Part shown: positions 25,302 through 33,459 of the stretch, piece after piece
How positions within the stretch are numbered: the stretch's first letter is position 1
Layout of the letters: each line of letters opens with the position of its first letter
Source: Alphaproteobacteria bacterium
GTDB lineage: Bacteria; Pseudomonadota; Alphaproteobacteria; UBA8366
Assembly (NCBI GenBank): GCA_028281325.1
Contig: JANQKC010000016.1
Location: 1 to 64,000 of the forward strand
Direction of reading: 5' to 3'
Length of the DNA stretch: 64,000 bases
Notes under the pieces: model-generated
The model's database searches: none
Seen by the model: only the letters and a program-made list of their open reading frames with translations
Told to the model about the DNA's origin: nothing
Program-made: the position numbers and the translations under genes

Positions 25302-25497
25302 CCGTCATCCCCTCCAGCGGATCAATCGCGCCGGCGACGGCTTTCGGCAAAACGGCGGCGCATAATTTCATGTAGGCCGCCGGGTCATCCTCGCGCAGCC
25401 GCGCGAGCGCTGCCGAACCGTATTGAGCAAAATCAGCCGATAGCGCATCGACGAACGCCGTGTCGAACGCATCCGGTTCTTTCGGCCGGCGGCTCAC
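25201..25497 (-). CDS. terminase small subunit-like protein
   Basis: 98 aa, GTG start at 25497. A small, charged, helical protein with LARLREDDPAAYMKLCAAVLPK and EELLDRAKGLAKQLG, ending in a basic tail (RRARRKKTSK). It overlaps the ATPase half of the large terminase, the usual order for small and large subunits. It would recognise the packaging site on phage DNA. It is the last phage gene toward the right side of the prophage. Confidence 0.65.
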   Translation of the reverse strand: MSRRPKEPDAFDTAFVDALSADFAQYGSAALARLREDDPAAYMKLCAAVLPKAVAGAIDPLEGMTDEELLDRAKGLAKQLGLAVRSNPRRARRKKTSK

Positions 25498-25800
25498 CGA
25501 CTGAGCCGGGTATGTGCCGTGTTACGGCGTGGCATGACATCCCCTTACAATCCCCTCGGCAACACCCGCCATTTCCAGGCAGTTGTCCGGATGGTGTTCG
25601 GTCGGAAATCGAAAAATTTCGGATCGCCGATCTAAGGTTCTTGCCGGCAACGAAGCGTAAGCAAGCGTCAGCTATAGAACGATCAGCGTAGCGTCTGATC
25701 TATCAAAAATCGGCGGATGTGGCGAGACAAAGCCCCGTGAAATCGGTGCGGCCATACCGATCCGCCGCTACCTCCTGGTCCGGCAACAACGGTCATCCCG
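25498..25800. other. prophage-chromosome junction region
   Basis: About 300 bases between the small terminase gene and the first chromosomal gene. No gene, tRNA or tRNA fragment was found. The right attachment site should lie here if the prophage ends at the terminase, but the left end is outside the window, so no repeat can be matched. Confidence 0.35.
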
Positions 25801-26430
25801 CTACTCGACCCGGGCCATGCCCTCGATTTTCTGGATTTCCCAGCGGCCGTCATCGTCTTGCCTCAAGACAAGGCTCCGCTTCTGCTGGATCTCGACGAGT
25901 TGTCCGTTGAACCGGGCGTCGATCCGTCGATCTTCCAAGACACGGACGATGTCGTCCTCGACCTTAAAGAAGCGGCCCGATTGGGTACAATCCAAGTTGC
26001 TCAGTTTTAATTCTGCAGCTGCGTCCACGGCGAATCCCTTGAATTGCGCACCGGTCATTTCGAACCTACGTTCGCTTCCATCCGGAAGCGTGAACGCCAT
26101 CGAATATGATCCCACGTCGGCGTAGCGGTCGTACTCGGCCGGATCGAGCGTGCAACCCGCCTCGTCCATCTCGGACAGGAACGCCTCCGCTTCCGCCCGC
26201 ATCCGGCGGCGCCGGTCGCGTAACTGACGCGCGCGCAGAACCGACGCCGCGGCCGCCGCGTCCTTCGAGGTCGGTTCGGTGAAATCCGGCGCCGCCACAG
26301 GAATGGGCGCCGGCGCCGGTCCCCCGGTTAGACGGGCATAGAAGAGTCCCCCGAAAAAACCGAGCCCCATCATCACCGTGATCAGTAAGGCTATTCGCAT
26401 CATATCGCCGCCCGCGTGCCGTCCCTTCAA
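25801..26430 (-). CDS. membrane-anchored protein of unknown function
   Basis: Up to 209 aa; starts at ATG 26430, 26403 or 26400 are all possible, and the last two place the hydrophobic segment (RIALLITVMMGLGFFGGLFY) directly at the N-terminus. An Ala/Arg-rich helix and a soluble domain with two Cys (AGCTLDPAEYDRY, LDCTQSG) follow. Predicted to be inner-membrane anchored with a periplasmic domain. No family was recognised. It is the first chromosomal gene next to the prophage. Confidence 0.6.
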   Translation of the reverse strand: MKGRHAGGDMMRIALLITVMMGLGFFGGLFYARLTGGPAPAPIPVAAPDFTEPTSKDAAAAASVLRARQLRDRRRRMRAEAEAFLSEMDEAGCTLDPAEYDRYADVGSYSMAFTLPDGSERRFEMTGAQFKGFAVDAAAELKLSNLDCTQSGRFFKVEDDIVRVLEDRRIDARFNGQLVEIQQKRSLVLRQDDDGRWEIQKIEGMARVE

Positions 26431-26551
26431 GCATGACAGGATGGAAGGGACGCATGGCGATATTCACTGATAGAGTGATTAACAATCCCTTAAGGGAGCC
26501 GATCCAACGCTATCGCTCGCTAATGATCACCGAGACAAAGGACACAACCGA

Positions 26552-26977
26552 ATGACGAAGGCCGACGAAAAAGCCACAGCCTGCAACGCCCGTGGCATCG
26601 GGCGATTACCGGGCTTGCTGGGCATAGAAATCATAAATGTGACCACCGATCGCGTAACGGCCCGGCTACCGGTGCGAGACGATCTCCTCGCCCCAAACGG
26701 TTTCCTGCACGCGGCGTCGGTGGTCGCGTTGGCCGATACCGCATGCGGCTACGGCAGCGTCGAAACCATGCCGGACGACGCAACAGGCTTCACAACCGTC
26801 GAGCTGAAAAGTAACTTTCTTGGAACGGCCCGTGAAGGGTCAGTGTCCTGCGACGCGATACCGCAACATTTGGGAAAAACGACGCAGATTTGGGATGCAA
26901 CGGTCACGCATGACGCGACGCACCGAACCATTGCATTGTTTCGTTGCACCCAAATGATCCTGCGCGCATCCGTCTGA
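26552..26977 (+). CDS. PaaI-family hotdog thioesterase
   Basis: 141 aa. Hotdog fold: LPGLLGIEIINVTTDRVTAR, then APNGFLHAASVVALADTACG, where the family has the catalytic N-G-x-x-H-G-G-type segment, and FTTVELKSNFLGTA. Such enzymes hydrolyse acyl-CoA thioesters in the cytoplasm, often those of aromatic acid breakdown. Length is typical. It stands alone, with no phenylacetate genes nearby, so the substrate is unknown. Confidence 0.8.
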   Translation: MTKADEKATACNARGIGRLPGLLGIEIINVTTDRVTARLPVRDDLLAPNGFLHAASVVALADTACGYGSVETMPDDATGFTTVELKSNFLGTAREGSVSCDAIPQHLGKTTQIWDATVTHDATHRTIALFRCTQMILRASV

Positions 26978-27071
26978 AAACCAGAATCATCTCACAGTCG
27001 TTGGCGCTTGGCAGGTAGCAGGGGCATAATCGGGCAAGCAACACGACAAATCATCGCGACGGGAGAGCGGC

Positions 27072-27998
27072 ATGCCGGTCAACGAACGCACACACGGCAA
27101 AGGCATTGGGTTTATCGATGGCGACTACATGCCGTTCGACGACTTGCGACTGCCGGTCACGGATCTCGGATTCCAATTGTCCGACATGTGCTACGACGCA
27201 CTGCATGTCCGCAACGGGAAGTTCTTTCGGTTCGACGATCATATGGACCGGTGGGACCGCTCGATCAGCGAACGGCGGTTCGACACCCTCGGATACGATC
27301 GCGAACAAACAAAAAGGGTCTTGAATGATTGCGTCCGGCAGTCGGAACTCCAAGACGCAATGGTCTACCTGGTCGCGACGCGCGGCACGCCCGCAGGCCC
27401 ATTCAAGGACCTAAGGACGTGCAAGAACCGACTGATCGCTTGGGCCGTACCCTATTACAACGTCGTGACGGATCAAGAGATGCAGGACGGTTGCGACGTC
27501 ATCATCAGCGATATCGTCCGTATTCCGTCCGACTCCGTCGACCCCACGGTAAAGAATTTCGGTCGCCTGGATTTCTGCGCGGCGCTCTTCGAAGCATATG
27601 AAAAAGACGCCCGATACGCCGTGTTGGTCGACCAAAACGGCAACATCACCGAAGGCCGCGGCTGGAACATCTTCGCATTGTTCGGCGGCCGGTTGCTATC
27701 GCCGGATAGCGGCGTCCTCGAGGGTATTACCCGCCGGACAGTCTTGGAGCTTTGCGATCGTTTGAATATCGACGGCGAACTCGCCCCCATTCCGGCTGAC
27801 AATCTGCAAGATGCGGACGAAGTATTCCTTACGTCAACCGCCGGCGGCCTGATGCCGGTGCGGAGGATCGACGGAAAGGCGATCGGAAACTCCGTGCCGG
27901 GACCGGTAACACAACGCCTGACAAATCTGTATTGGGAGATTCACGACGATCCCGCCTACTCGACAGTGGTGGACTACGCCACGCCCATCGATAACTAG
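27072..27998 (+). CDS. class IV PLP aminotransferase (branched-chain/D-amino acid/amine type)
   Basis: 308 aa, start ATG 27072 with GGGAGAG upstream. Fold-type IV PLP enzyme: LGFQLSDMCYDALHVRNGKF near the N-terminus, VATRGTPAG around residue 103, the PLP lysine in TVKNFGRLDF near 162, then EGRGWNIFAL and GVLEGITRRTVLEL. The motifs are closer to the (R)-amine and D-amino acid transaminase subgroups than to classical IlvE, but specificity cannot be read safely. It acts in the cytoplasm. No obvious operon partner. Confidence 0.8.
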   Translation: MPVNERTHGKGIGFIDGDYMPFDDLRLPVTDLGFQLSDMCYDALHVRNGKFFRFDDHMDRWDRSISERRFDTLGYDREQTKRVLNDCVRQSELQDAMVYLVATRGTPAGPFKDLRTCKNRLIAWAVPYYNVVTDQEMQDGCDVIISDIVRIPSDSVDPTVKNFGRLDFCAALFEAYEKDARYAVLVDQNGNITEGRGWNIFALFGGRLLSPDSGVLEGITRRTVLELCDRLNIDGELAPIPADNLQDADEVFLTSTAGGLMPVRRIDGKAIGNSVPGPVTQRLTNLYWEIHDDPAYSTVVDYATPIDN

Positions 27999-28212
27999 AC
28001 GGAATATGTCGCTAAGCGGAAATATCGATCAAATCGATCTAAATATAACTATCGATGAACACACCTTTGTGATTCTTAAACACGACTTCGAGATCTCAAT
28101 TTGAAGATGCGGCGAACAAGCGTATTCGGATAATTATATAATCACACCTAAATACCCAAGAAAAATCGAAACGCTTGATATCAATCACTTTCAAATAATA
28201 ACCTTTATTTTA

Positions 28213-28230
28213 TGATCATTTAAGTGATCA
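28213..28230. promoter_or_regulatory. TGATCA-N6-TGATCA palindrome upstream of secreted peptide gene
   Basis: Two copies of the palindrome TGATCA separated by 6 bases, in an AT-rich 290-base stretch that otherwise holds no gene, about 57 bases before the 28287 start. A regulator-binding site is plausible; the regulator is unknown. Confidence 0.4.
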
Positions 28231-28286
28231 AAGAATAACGGCGTCCCATCATCCTTCTTACGGTAACCAGCAAGGAGGATGTGGAC

Positions 28287-28463
28287 ATGATCAATCGACT
28301 CTTTAAACAAGCACTTACCGCGATCTTCGGAGCGGGATTTGCCTTGTCTGCCACCGCAGCCTCTGCCGAGGTTGGCTCCGCTTTCGTCGACACGGGCACG
28401 ACGACCCTGACGGACCAACGTGTGATTCATGCCGGTGGCGGACTGCACGGCGACCCCGAGTAA
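28287..28463 (+). CDS. small secreted peptide of unknown function
   Basis: 58 aa, start ATG 28287 with a very strong AAGGAGG 8 bases upstream; a GTG at 28281 is less likely. Signal peptide (LFKQALTAIFGAGFALSATA) with cleavage after ASA, leaving a mature peptide of about 31 residues with VDTGTTTLTDQRV and GGGLHGDPE, with no Cys. It has its own AT-rich promoter region with a palindrome and its own strong terminator at 28511, so it is a stand-alone transcription unit. Possible roles are a structural periplasmic peptide or a secreted signal. Confidence 0.6.
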   Translation: MINRLFKQALTAIFGAGFALSATAASAEVGSAFVDTGTTTLTDQRVIHAGGGLHGDPE

Positions 28464-28510
28464 TGACAGCGCAACCCCACTCGAGAAGCTCCCATTGAAG
28501 CCAACGCCAT

Positions 28511-28548
28511 GGCCGGGCGGCAAGACAGCCGCCCGGCCCGATTGTTTT
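28511..28548 (+). terminator. intrinsic terminator after secreted peptide gene
   Basis: An 11-bp perfect stem (28511-28521 and 28528-28538) with loop AAGACA is followed by CGATTGTTTT. The stem-loop closely resembles the phage hairpin at 57-85. Confidence 0.75.
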
Positions 28549-28624
28549 GAATCCTGTCAGACTTCCTATTGCACGTTGCACCGGATCGCGGCTAGGTTCC
28601 CCCATGCGCAACTCGAAATGACCG

Positions 28625-29401
28625 ATGATCGACACGCAGCCTCCGAAAATCAAACTTGCCGGCGTCACCAAAAGCTTTGGTGAAAACCATGTCCTTCAAG
28701 GCGTGGATTTGGATATTGCCGCGGGGGAGTCGCTGGTGCTGATCGGAACATCCGGCAGCGGCAAAAGCCTCCTACTGAAGTGTATTCTCGGACTACAAAC
28801 GCCAGACGCCGGCAGCATCCAGGTCGACGGTCAAGAAACCATCGGCTTCACCGGCGATGACAGAATGCGCTTCATCGACCGGTTCGGCGTTCTCTTCCAA
28901 TACTCCGGCCTGTTCGACAGCTTGCCCGTTTGGGAAAACATAGCCTTCAAAAGGCTTCAAGAAGGACGGATCAGCCGGAAGGACGCTCGCGACAAGGCAG
29001 GCGAAACCGTCCGTGCCGTGGGATTGTCTCCGGACGTCGTCGATCTCGTTCCGCACGAGTTATCCGGTGGCATGCAGAAACGTGTCGGCATCGCCCGCGC
29101 GATCTTCGCGGAGCCGGAGATTCTTTTCCTCGACGAACCGACGGCCGGTTTGGACCCAATCATGACAAACGTTATCGGCCAGCTCATAACGGCTTGTGTC
29201 GAAAATCTGGGCGCAACGGCGATTTCGATTACAAGCGACATGACCGGCGCGCGGCAGATTTCAGATCGTATCGCCATGCTGCATGACGGCCATATCATTT
29301 GGAGCGGCGACAAAGGCGACGCCGAAGAATCCGGTAATCCGTATGTCGATCAACTGATTCATAGCCGTGCGCATGGCCCAATCGAAATGCGGCTCACCTA
29401 A
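28625..29401 (+). CDS. MlaF-like ABC transporter ATPase (lipid asymmetry type)
   Basis: 258 aa. Walker A GTSGSGKS near residue 42, Q-loop FQYSGLFDSLPVWENI, signature LSGGMQKRVGIARA, Walker B EILFLDEPTAGLDP, and switch region SDMTGARQISDRI. The GLFDSLPVWENI block and the S-D-M form of the H-loop (ITSDM) are typical of the MlaF/Ttg2A group that powers phospholipid transport between the membranes. No MlaE permease or MlaD gene is adjacent; an MlaC-like gene lies 3 kb downstream (32287). It may work with a permease encoded elsewhere. Confidence 0.8.
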   Translation: MIDTQPPKIKLAGVTKSFGENHVLQGVDLDIAAGESLVLIGTSGSGKSLLLKCILGLQTPDAGSIQVDGQETIGFTGDDRMRFIDRFGVLFQYSGLFDSLPVWENIAFKRLQEGRISRKDARDKAGETVRAVGLSPDVVDLVPHELSGGMQKRVGIARAIFAEPEILFLDEPTAGLDPIMTNVIGQLITACVENLGATAISITSDMTGARQISDRIAMLHDGHIIWSGDKGDAEESGNPYVDQLIHSRAHGPIEMRLT

Positions 29402-29509
29402 CCCATACCTTCGCGCCGCACCGCGCCGGTATCAGCAAGGATAGGAGTCGGCCAGCCGATACTGATATGATTGCGAATCGCCCCTTGCGGCAAACCAGCG
29501 CGGCGCGTC

Positions 29510-30727
29510 ATGTCATATCTTACCCATCTGCAATGCACGACCTGCGGCACACGCCTGCCGGCCGACCGGCCGCAAATCAATAGTTGTGCGGATGGCGGCA
29601 TCCTCGAAGCGCGCTACGATTTGGACCAAATCCGACGGGACGTCCCGAGAGGGTCGATTGAGACCGGACCGTCGTCCTTATGGCGTTACGGTGCTCTGTT
29701 GCCCATCGACGATCTTTCCAATCGCGTCTCGCTATCCGAAGGATGGACGCCGATGCTTCCCGCGTCGGCGTTGGCGGCAACCGTCGGGTGTTCCAGTCTT
29801 TTCATTAAGGATGAAGGTCGAAATCCGAGCGGAACCTTCAAGGACCGTGGCGCCGCCGTCGCGGTCACGCGAATGCGCGAATTGGGAGTCACGACAGTCG
29901 CGCATAACAGCTCCGGCAACGCCGCCGCCAGTTGGGGGATGTACGCCGCCCGCGCCGGATTACGCTGCGTCAATCTCGTCCCGGACGATGTCCTGCCAAG
30001 CAGCCTTCAGCAATCGGTCCTTGCCGGCGCACAAACCATCATGCTGACGGATGAATGGAGGTTCGGCGGCGCCCTCATCGCGGATGCGGTGAAGAGCCAC
30101 GGCTGGTTCAATATCGGTACCCTCAAAGAACCCTATCGCCTCGAAGGCAAGAAAACGATGGGATATGAGATCTGCGAACAACTCGGTTGGAAACTGCCGG
30201 ACGCCGTCGTTTATCCAACCGGTGGCGGCCTGGGCGCCATTGCCATCTACAAAGGGTTCAGGGAACTGATGGCGCTGGGTTGGATCGAAGAAGGGCCGCT
30301 GCCGAAACTGATCGTGTCGCAATATGAAGGATGCGCCCCCATCGTCCGCGCATTCCAGCAAGGGAAAGACAAAGCCGAAACCTGGGAAACCCTGGATGTG
30401 CTACCCGGCGGGCTGAAATCCACAACGCCTCCCGGCGACCGCGCCGTGCTTGAGATCCTTCGGAACACGGGCGGAAGCGCCTATACGGCGACGAACGACG
30501 AGGCGATCGACGCGGCAACGCAATTCGTTCGGATGGAAGGCGTCTTCCCCTGCCCTGAATCCGCGACGACGCTGGTCGCGCTGAAAAAGGCATTGGCCGA
30601 CGGTACTCTCGATGGTGACGCGACCGTGATTCTCCTATCGACCGGATCCGGGCTGAAATCCGTCGATGTCTTCCCTACCCCGGAGGTTGCCAAAACGGAT
30701 GCCAACACCCCGTTGGCCCCACGTTAA
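29510..30727 (+). CDS. thrC: threonine synthase-like PLP enzyme
   Basis: About 405 aa from ATG 29510, which gives MSYLTHLQCTTCGTRLP; a longer TTG frame has no better site. Two Cys of an N-terminal zinc-ribbon-like start, LSEGWTPMLPA, the PLP lysine in NPSGTFKDRG near residue 110, HNSSGNAAAS, YPTGGGLGAI and LLSTGSGLKS are hallmarks of the short threonine synthase type. It converts O-phosphohomoserine to threonine. The homoserine genes are not nearby, so a related beta-eliminating enzyme is possible, but threonine synthase is favoured. Confidence 0.75.
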   Translation: MSYLTHLQCTTCGTRLPADRPQINSCADGGILEARYDLDQIRRDVPRGSIETGPSSLWRYGALLPIDDLSNRVSLSEGWTPMLPASALAATVGCSSLFIKDEGRNPSGTFKDRGAAVAVTRMRELGVTTVAHNSSGNAAASWGMYAARAGLRCVNLVPDDVLPSSLQQSVLAGAQTIMLTDEWRFGGALIADAVKSHGWFNIGTLKEPYRLEGKKTMGYEICEQLGWKLPDAVVYPTGGGLGAIAIYKGFRELMALGWIEEGPLPKLIVSQYEGCAPIVRAFQQGKDKAETWETLDVLPGGLKSTTPPGDRAVLEILRNTGGSAYTATNDEAIDAATQFVRMEGVFPCPESATTLVALKKALADGTLDGDATVILLSTGSGLKSVDVFPTPEVAKTDANTPLAPR

Positions 30728-30741
30728 AAAGGAACGATCCG

Positions 30742-32136
30742 ATGGCGTCTGATGCTGAGACCACAACCGGCCAACCGGCAATCGCAGAACGGATCGCTGA
30801 CTGGGCCCAGGGCCTGACAGCATCGGAAATTCCGACCGCTGTACGGGACACCACGGCTGATGTCCTTCTGGACTTCGCCGGCAACTGCGTATCCGTGCGC
30901 CGGATGGACTATATACAAAGCTTGGTCCGCTCCTGGGATGGCAGCGGCAATTGCACCGCGATCGGCCACCCAACGCCGTTCGATGCGGCGGGCGCCGCGC
31001 TGATCAACGGCACCGCCGCCCATGGCGAAGATTTTGACGACACCTTTGAAGGATCTCCCGTTCACGCCGGCGCACCTGCGATCTCCGCTGTCTTGGCCGC
31101 ATGCCAACGACACGGCCGAACCGGGGGCGATGTGCTGGTCGGAATTGCCGTTGCGATGGAGGTAATGTGCCGCATGACCGTCGTCGCCCCGACAGCGATC
31201 CATCGCGCCGGTTTTCATCCGACCGCCGTGATCGGTGCGATGGGAACCGCTGCCGGTGTCGGCGCTGCCCTTGAGCTGTCCGCAAATCAGATCACGAACG
31301 CGCTTGGCATTGCCGGCAGCATGGCATCCGGCATCATCGAGTACTTGGCGGAAGGAACGTGGACCAAACGCCTCCATCCCGGTTGGGCGGCGCAATCGGG
31401 TATTCGTGCCGCAGCGATGGCGCAACAAGGGTTTACCGGGCCACGGACGGTTCTCGAAGGAACGCATGGCTTCTTCATTGCCTTTGCCGATCCCTCCATC
31501 GATCAGGATCTTTCCCACCTCACATCGGACCTCGGCGACGACTGGCGCATGCAGCGCATCGCTTTTAAGCCCTATGCCTGCGGCACGATGGCGCAACCTT
31601 ACATCGACTGCGCCATCAAGCTCGCCGAGGCAGGAATCGACGCCGCAGACATCGCGTCGATCGAATGCGAAACCGGCGAGGGCATCGTGCATCGTCTCTG
31701 GGAACCGCTCGCCGAGAAACGCGCTCCGACGACGCCATACTCGTCGAAGTTCAGTATTCCCTATTTAATCGCTGTGGGATTTCTCGACCGCGCCGTCGGA
31801 CTGGCCCAATTCACCGAGGCGCGCATTCGAGATAAGAACGTTTTGGATCTCGCAAGGAAAGTGACCTATGTGATCGATCCGGACAACGAATATCCGCGTA
31901 ACTACGCCGGGCACATTCGCGCCGTCCTGCGCGACGGCCGCGACCACGTCGTTCGCCAACCGCATATGCGGGGCGGTACGCGCGAGCCGCTGGAACGTGC
32001 GGAAATCCTCGCAAAATTCCGAAACAACGCACACTTCGGTGGCTGGTCCGATCAGCAAGCGACCGCACTGCAGTCGTGGTGTGAGAACGTTTTCGACGTA
32101 AAGGATTTGACCGAACTGGCAACGTTTCGCACGTGA
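30742..32136 (+). CDS. MmgE/PrpD family protein
   Basis: 464 aa, start ATG 30742 with AAGGAACG upstream, 14 bases after threonine synthase. MmgE/PrpD fold: INGTAAHGEDFDDTFEGSPV around residue 95, the helical domain with FHPTAVIGAMGTAAG, WTKRLHPGWAAQSG, and AFKPYACGTMAQPYIDCAI. Family members include 2-methylcitrate dehydratase and cis-aconitate decarboxylase; the actual substrate is not evident. Probably in one operon with the PLP enzyme, which suggests a linked catabolic role for both rather than simple threonine biosynthesis. Confidence 0.8.
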   Translation: MASDAETTTGQPAIAERIADWAQGLTASEIPTAVRDTTADVLLDFAGNCVSVRRMDYIQSLVRSWDGSGNCTAIGHPTPFDAAGAALINGTAAHGEDFDDTFEGSPVHAGAPAISAVLAACQRHGRTGGDVLVGIAVAMEVMCRMTVVAPTAIHRAGFHPTAVIGAMGTAAGVGAALELSANQITNALGIAGSMASGIIEYLAEGTWTKRLHPGWAAQSGIRAAAMAQQGFTGPRTVLEGTHGFFIAFADPSIDQDLSHLTSDLGDDWRMQRIAFKPYACGTMAQPYIDCAIKLAEAGIDAADIASIECETGEGIVHRLWEPLAEKRAPTTPYSSKFSIPYLIAVGFLDRAVGLAQFTEARIRDKNVLDLARKVTYVIDPDNEYPRNYAGHIRAVLRDGRDHVVRQPHMRGGTREPLERAEILAKFRNNAHFGGWSDQQATALQSWCENVFDVKDLTELATFRT

Positions 32137-32286
32137 CGGCTTGGCAAGTCTGCAAAGATACAAATGTCGCCGGGTCGTAGCTTGAAATGCGATTGGGAAG
32201 AAGGCACAGTCGATACCAATAAAAGTCGCCGATGCGGATACCATCCAAAACCGCTCGGCAGGACAGAGCAAGGAGGCGATTCGATC

Positions 32287-32940
32287 ATGAAATCCCGTCG
32301 GCTGGTCTTAGCGTGTGTCGGCCTGATCTTGATGGGCGCTCTTATGGCGCCGGTGCCCGGCACGGCGCAGGTTGCCGATAAGGATCCCGGCGCATTCGTA
32401 ACGCGCCTCGGGAATCAAACCATCGATTTCCTCTCCGACGCCGCGGCACCGCAGCATCTTCGCGAAGACAGGTTGCGCGGGTTGCTTCGCGACGGGTTCG
32501 CCGTCGAGCGGATTGGACGGTTTGTGCTCGGCAAATATAGGCGGACAGCATCGGAACAATCAGTCGACGAATTTGTCGATGTATTCGAAGACTACATCGT
32601 TGCTCTTTATGCAAAGCAATTCAGCCGGTTTTCCGGCGAAACGTTCACCGTAGAGCAAGTCGTTAAAACACGGCGGCCTAAGGACAGCATGGTCAAAACG
32701 AAGATCATACCAGGCGGTGGCGGCGAGGCCTTGAAAGTGGAGTTTCAAGTTCGGAATTTGGGTGACGAGTTTAAGATCCTCGATGTCCGGCTGGAAGGCG
32801 TCAGCATGGTTCTGGCGCAGCGCGACGAGTTTTCCGCCTACATTGGCAACAACGGCGGGAAAGTCGAAGCACTGACTGCCGCCCTCCGAAAACGCCTCGT
32901 GACTTTGACGGAGCCAACGGCCCGCGCGACCACGCAATAG
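32287..32940 (+). CDS. MlaC/Ttg2D-like periplasmic phospholipid-binding protein
   Basis: 217 aa from ATG 32287 with AAGGAGG upstream; an earlier in-frame start would bury the signal peptide. Signal peptide at about residues 1-29, then FVTRLGNQTIDFLSD, IGRFVLGKYRRTAS, FEDYIVALYAKQFSRFSGE and VKTKIIPGGGGEALKVEFQV, the layout of the MlaC family that carries phospholipids across the periplasm. It probably works with the MlaF-like ATPase at 28625; the permease and MlaD parts are absent here. Confidence 0.8.
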   Translation: MKSRRLVLACVGLILMGALMAPVPGTAQVADKDPGAFVTRLGNQTIDFLSDAAAPQHLREDRLRGLLRDGFAVERIGRFVLGKYRRTASEQSVDEFVDVFEDYIVALYAKQFSRFSGETFTVEQVVKTRRPKDSMVKTKIIPGGGGEALKVEFQVRNLGDEFKILDVRLEGVSMVLAQRDEFSAYIGNNGGKVEALTAALRKRLVTLTEPTARATTQ

Positions 32941-33033
32941 GATCGATCGCCTGCTTGAACGCGGTCATGGGCGCTGATAGGGTCCGGCTCACCAATTCGG
33001 CCGAACCTTCAGTAGCTCGACATATCGATCACT

Positions 33034-33444
33034 ATGGAACAACCGAACAAAGCACTCTCCACGATCACGGTCGAAGTGTCGCCCGGCGAGTTACTGGACA
33101 AGATTTCCATCCTTGAGATCAAGTCGGCGCGAATCACCGACGCGAACAAACTGGAAAACGTCCGATACGAGCTCGCACTGCTCCGGAAAACCTGGACCGA
33201 AGCCGTTAATCCGGCCGACGCGCTGAAGGGTTTCGAAACCGAACTAAGCGCCGTCAATGAACGCTTGTGGGAAATCGAGGACGCGATCCGTGTATGCGAG
33301 GCTAAGCAGGACTTCGGGCCGACATTCATAGAGTTGGCGCGGTCCGTATACACCACCAACGATCGTCGAGCCGAGATTAAACGGCAAATCAACACGATGC
33401 TTGGCTCGTCAATCGTCGAGGAAAAGTCTTATACGGAATACTAG
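33034..33444 (+). CDS. DUF6165 family protein
   Basis: 136 aa, charged and helical: VEVSPGELLDKISILEIKSA at the N-terminus, then IRYELALLRKTWTEA-like helices, and LARSVYTTNDRRAEIKRQIN near the C-terminus. This pattern is that of DUF6165, often found beside LPS or glycosyltransferase genes. The GT9 gene starts 15 bases later, so they are almost certainly co-transcribed. The function is unknown; a chaperone or scaffold role for a surface-sugar enzyme is possible. Confidence 0.75.
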   Translation: MEQPNKALSTITVEVSPGELLDKISILEIKSARITDANKLENVRYELALLRKTWTEAVNPADALKGFETELSAVNERLWEIEDAIRVCEAKQDFGPTFIELARSVYTTNDRRAEIKRQINTMLGSSIVEEKSYTEY

Positions 33445-33459
33445 GAACGTGAGCGGCGT

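Noticed and set aside
1..25497. Gene transfer agent cluster
   Set aside because: The portal, Bbp19-like protein and fibre are of podovirus type, unlike the siphovirus-type alphaproteobacterial gene transfer agents.
25498..25800. tRNA-based attachment site at the right prophage border
   Set aside because: No tRNA-like cloverleaf or tRNA 3' end was visible; the left border is outside the window.
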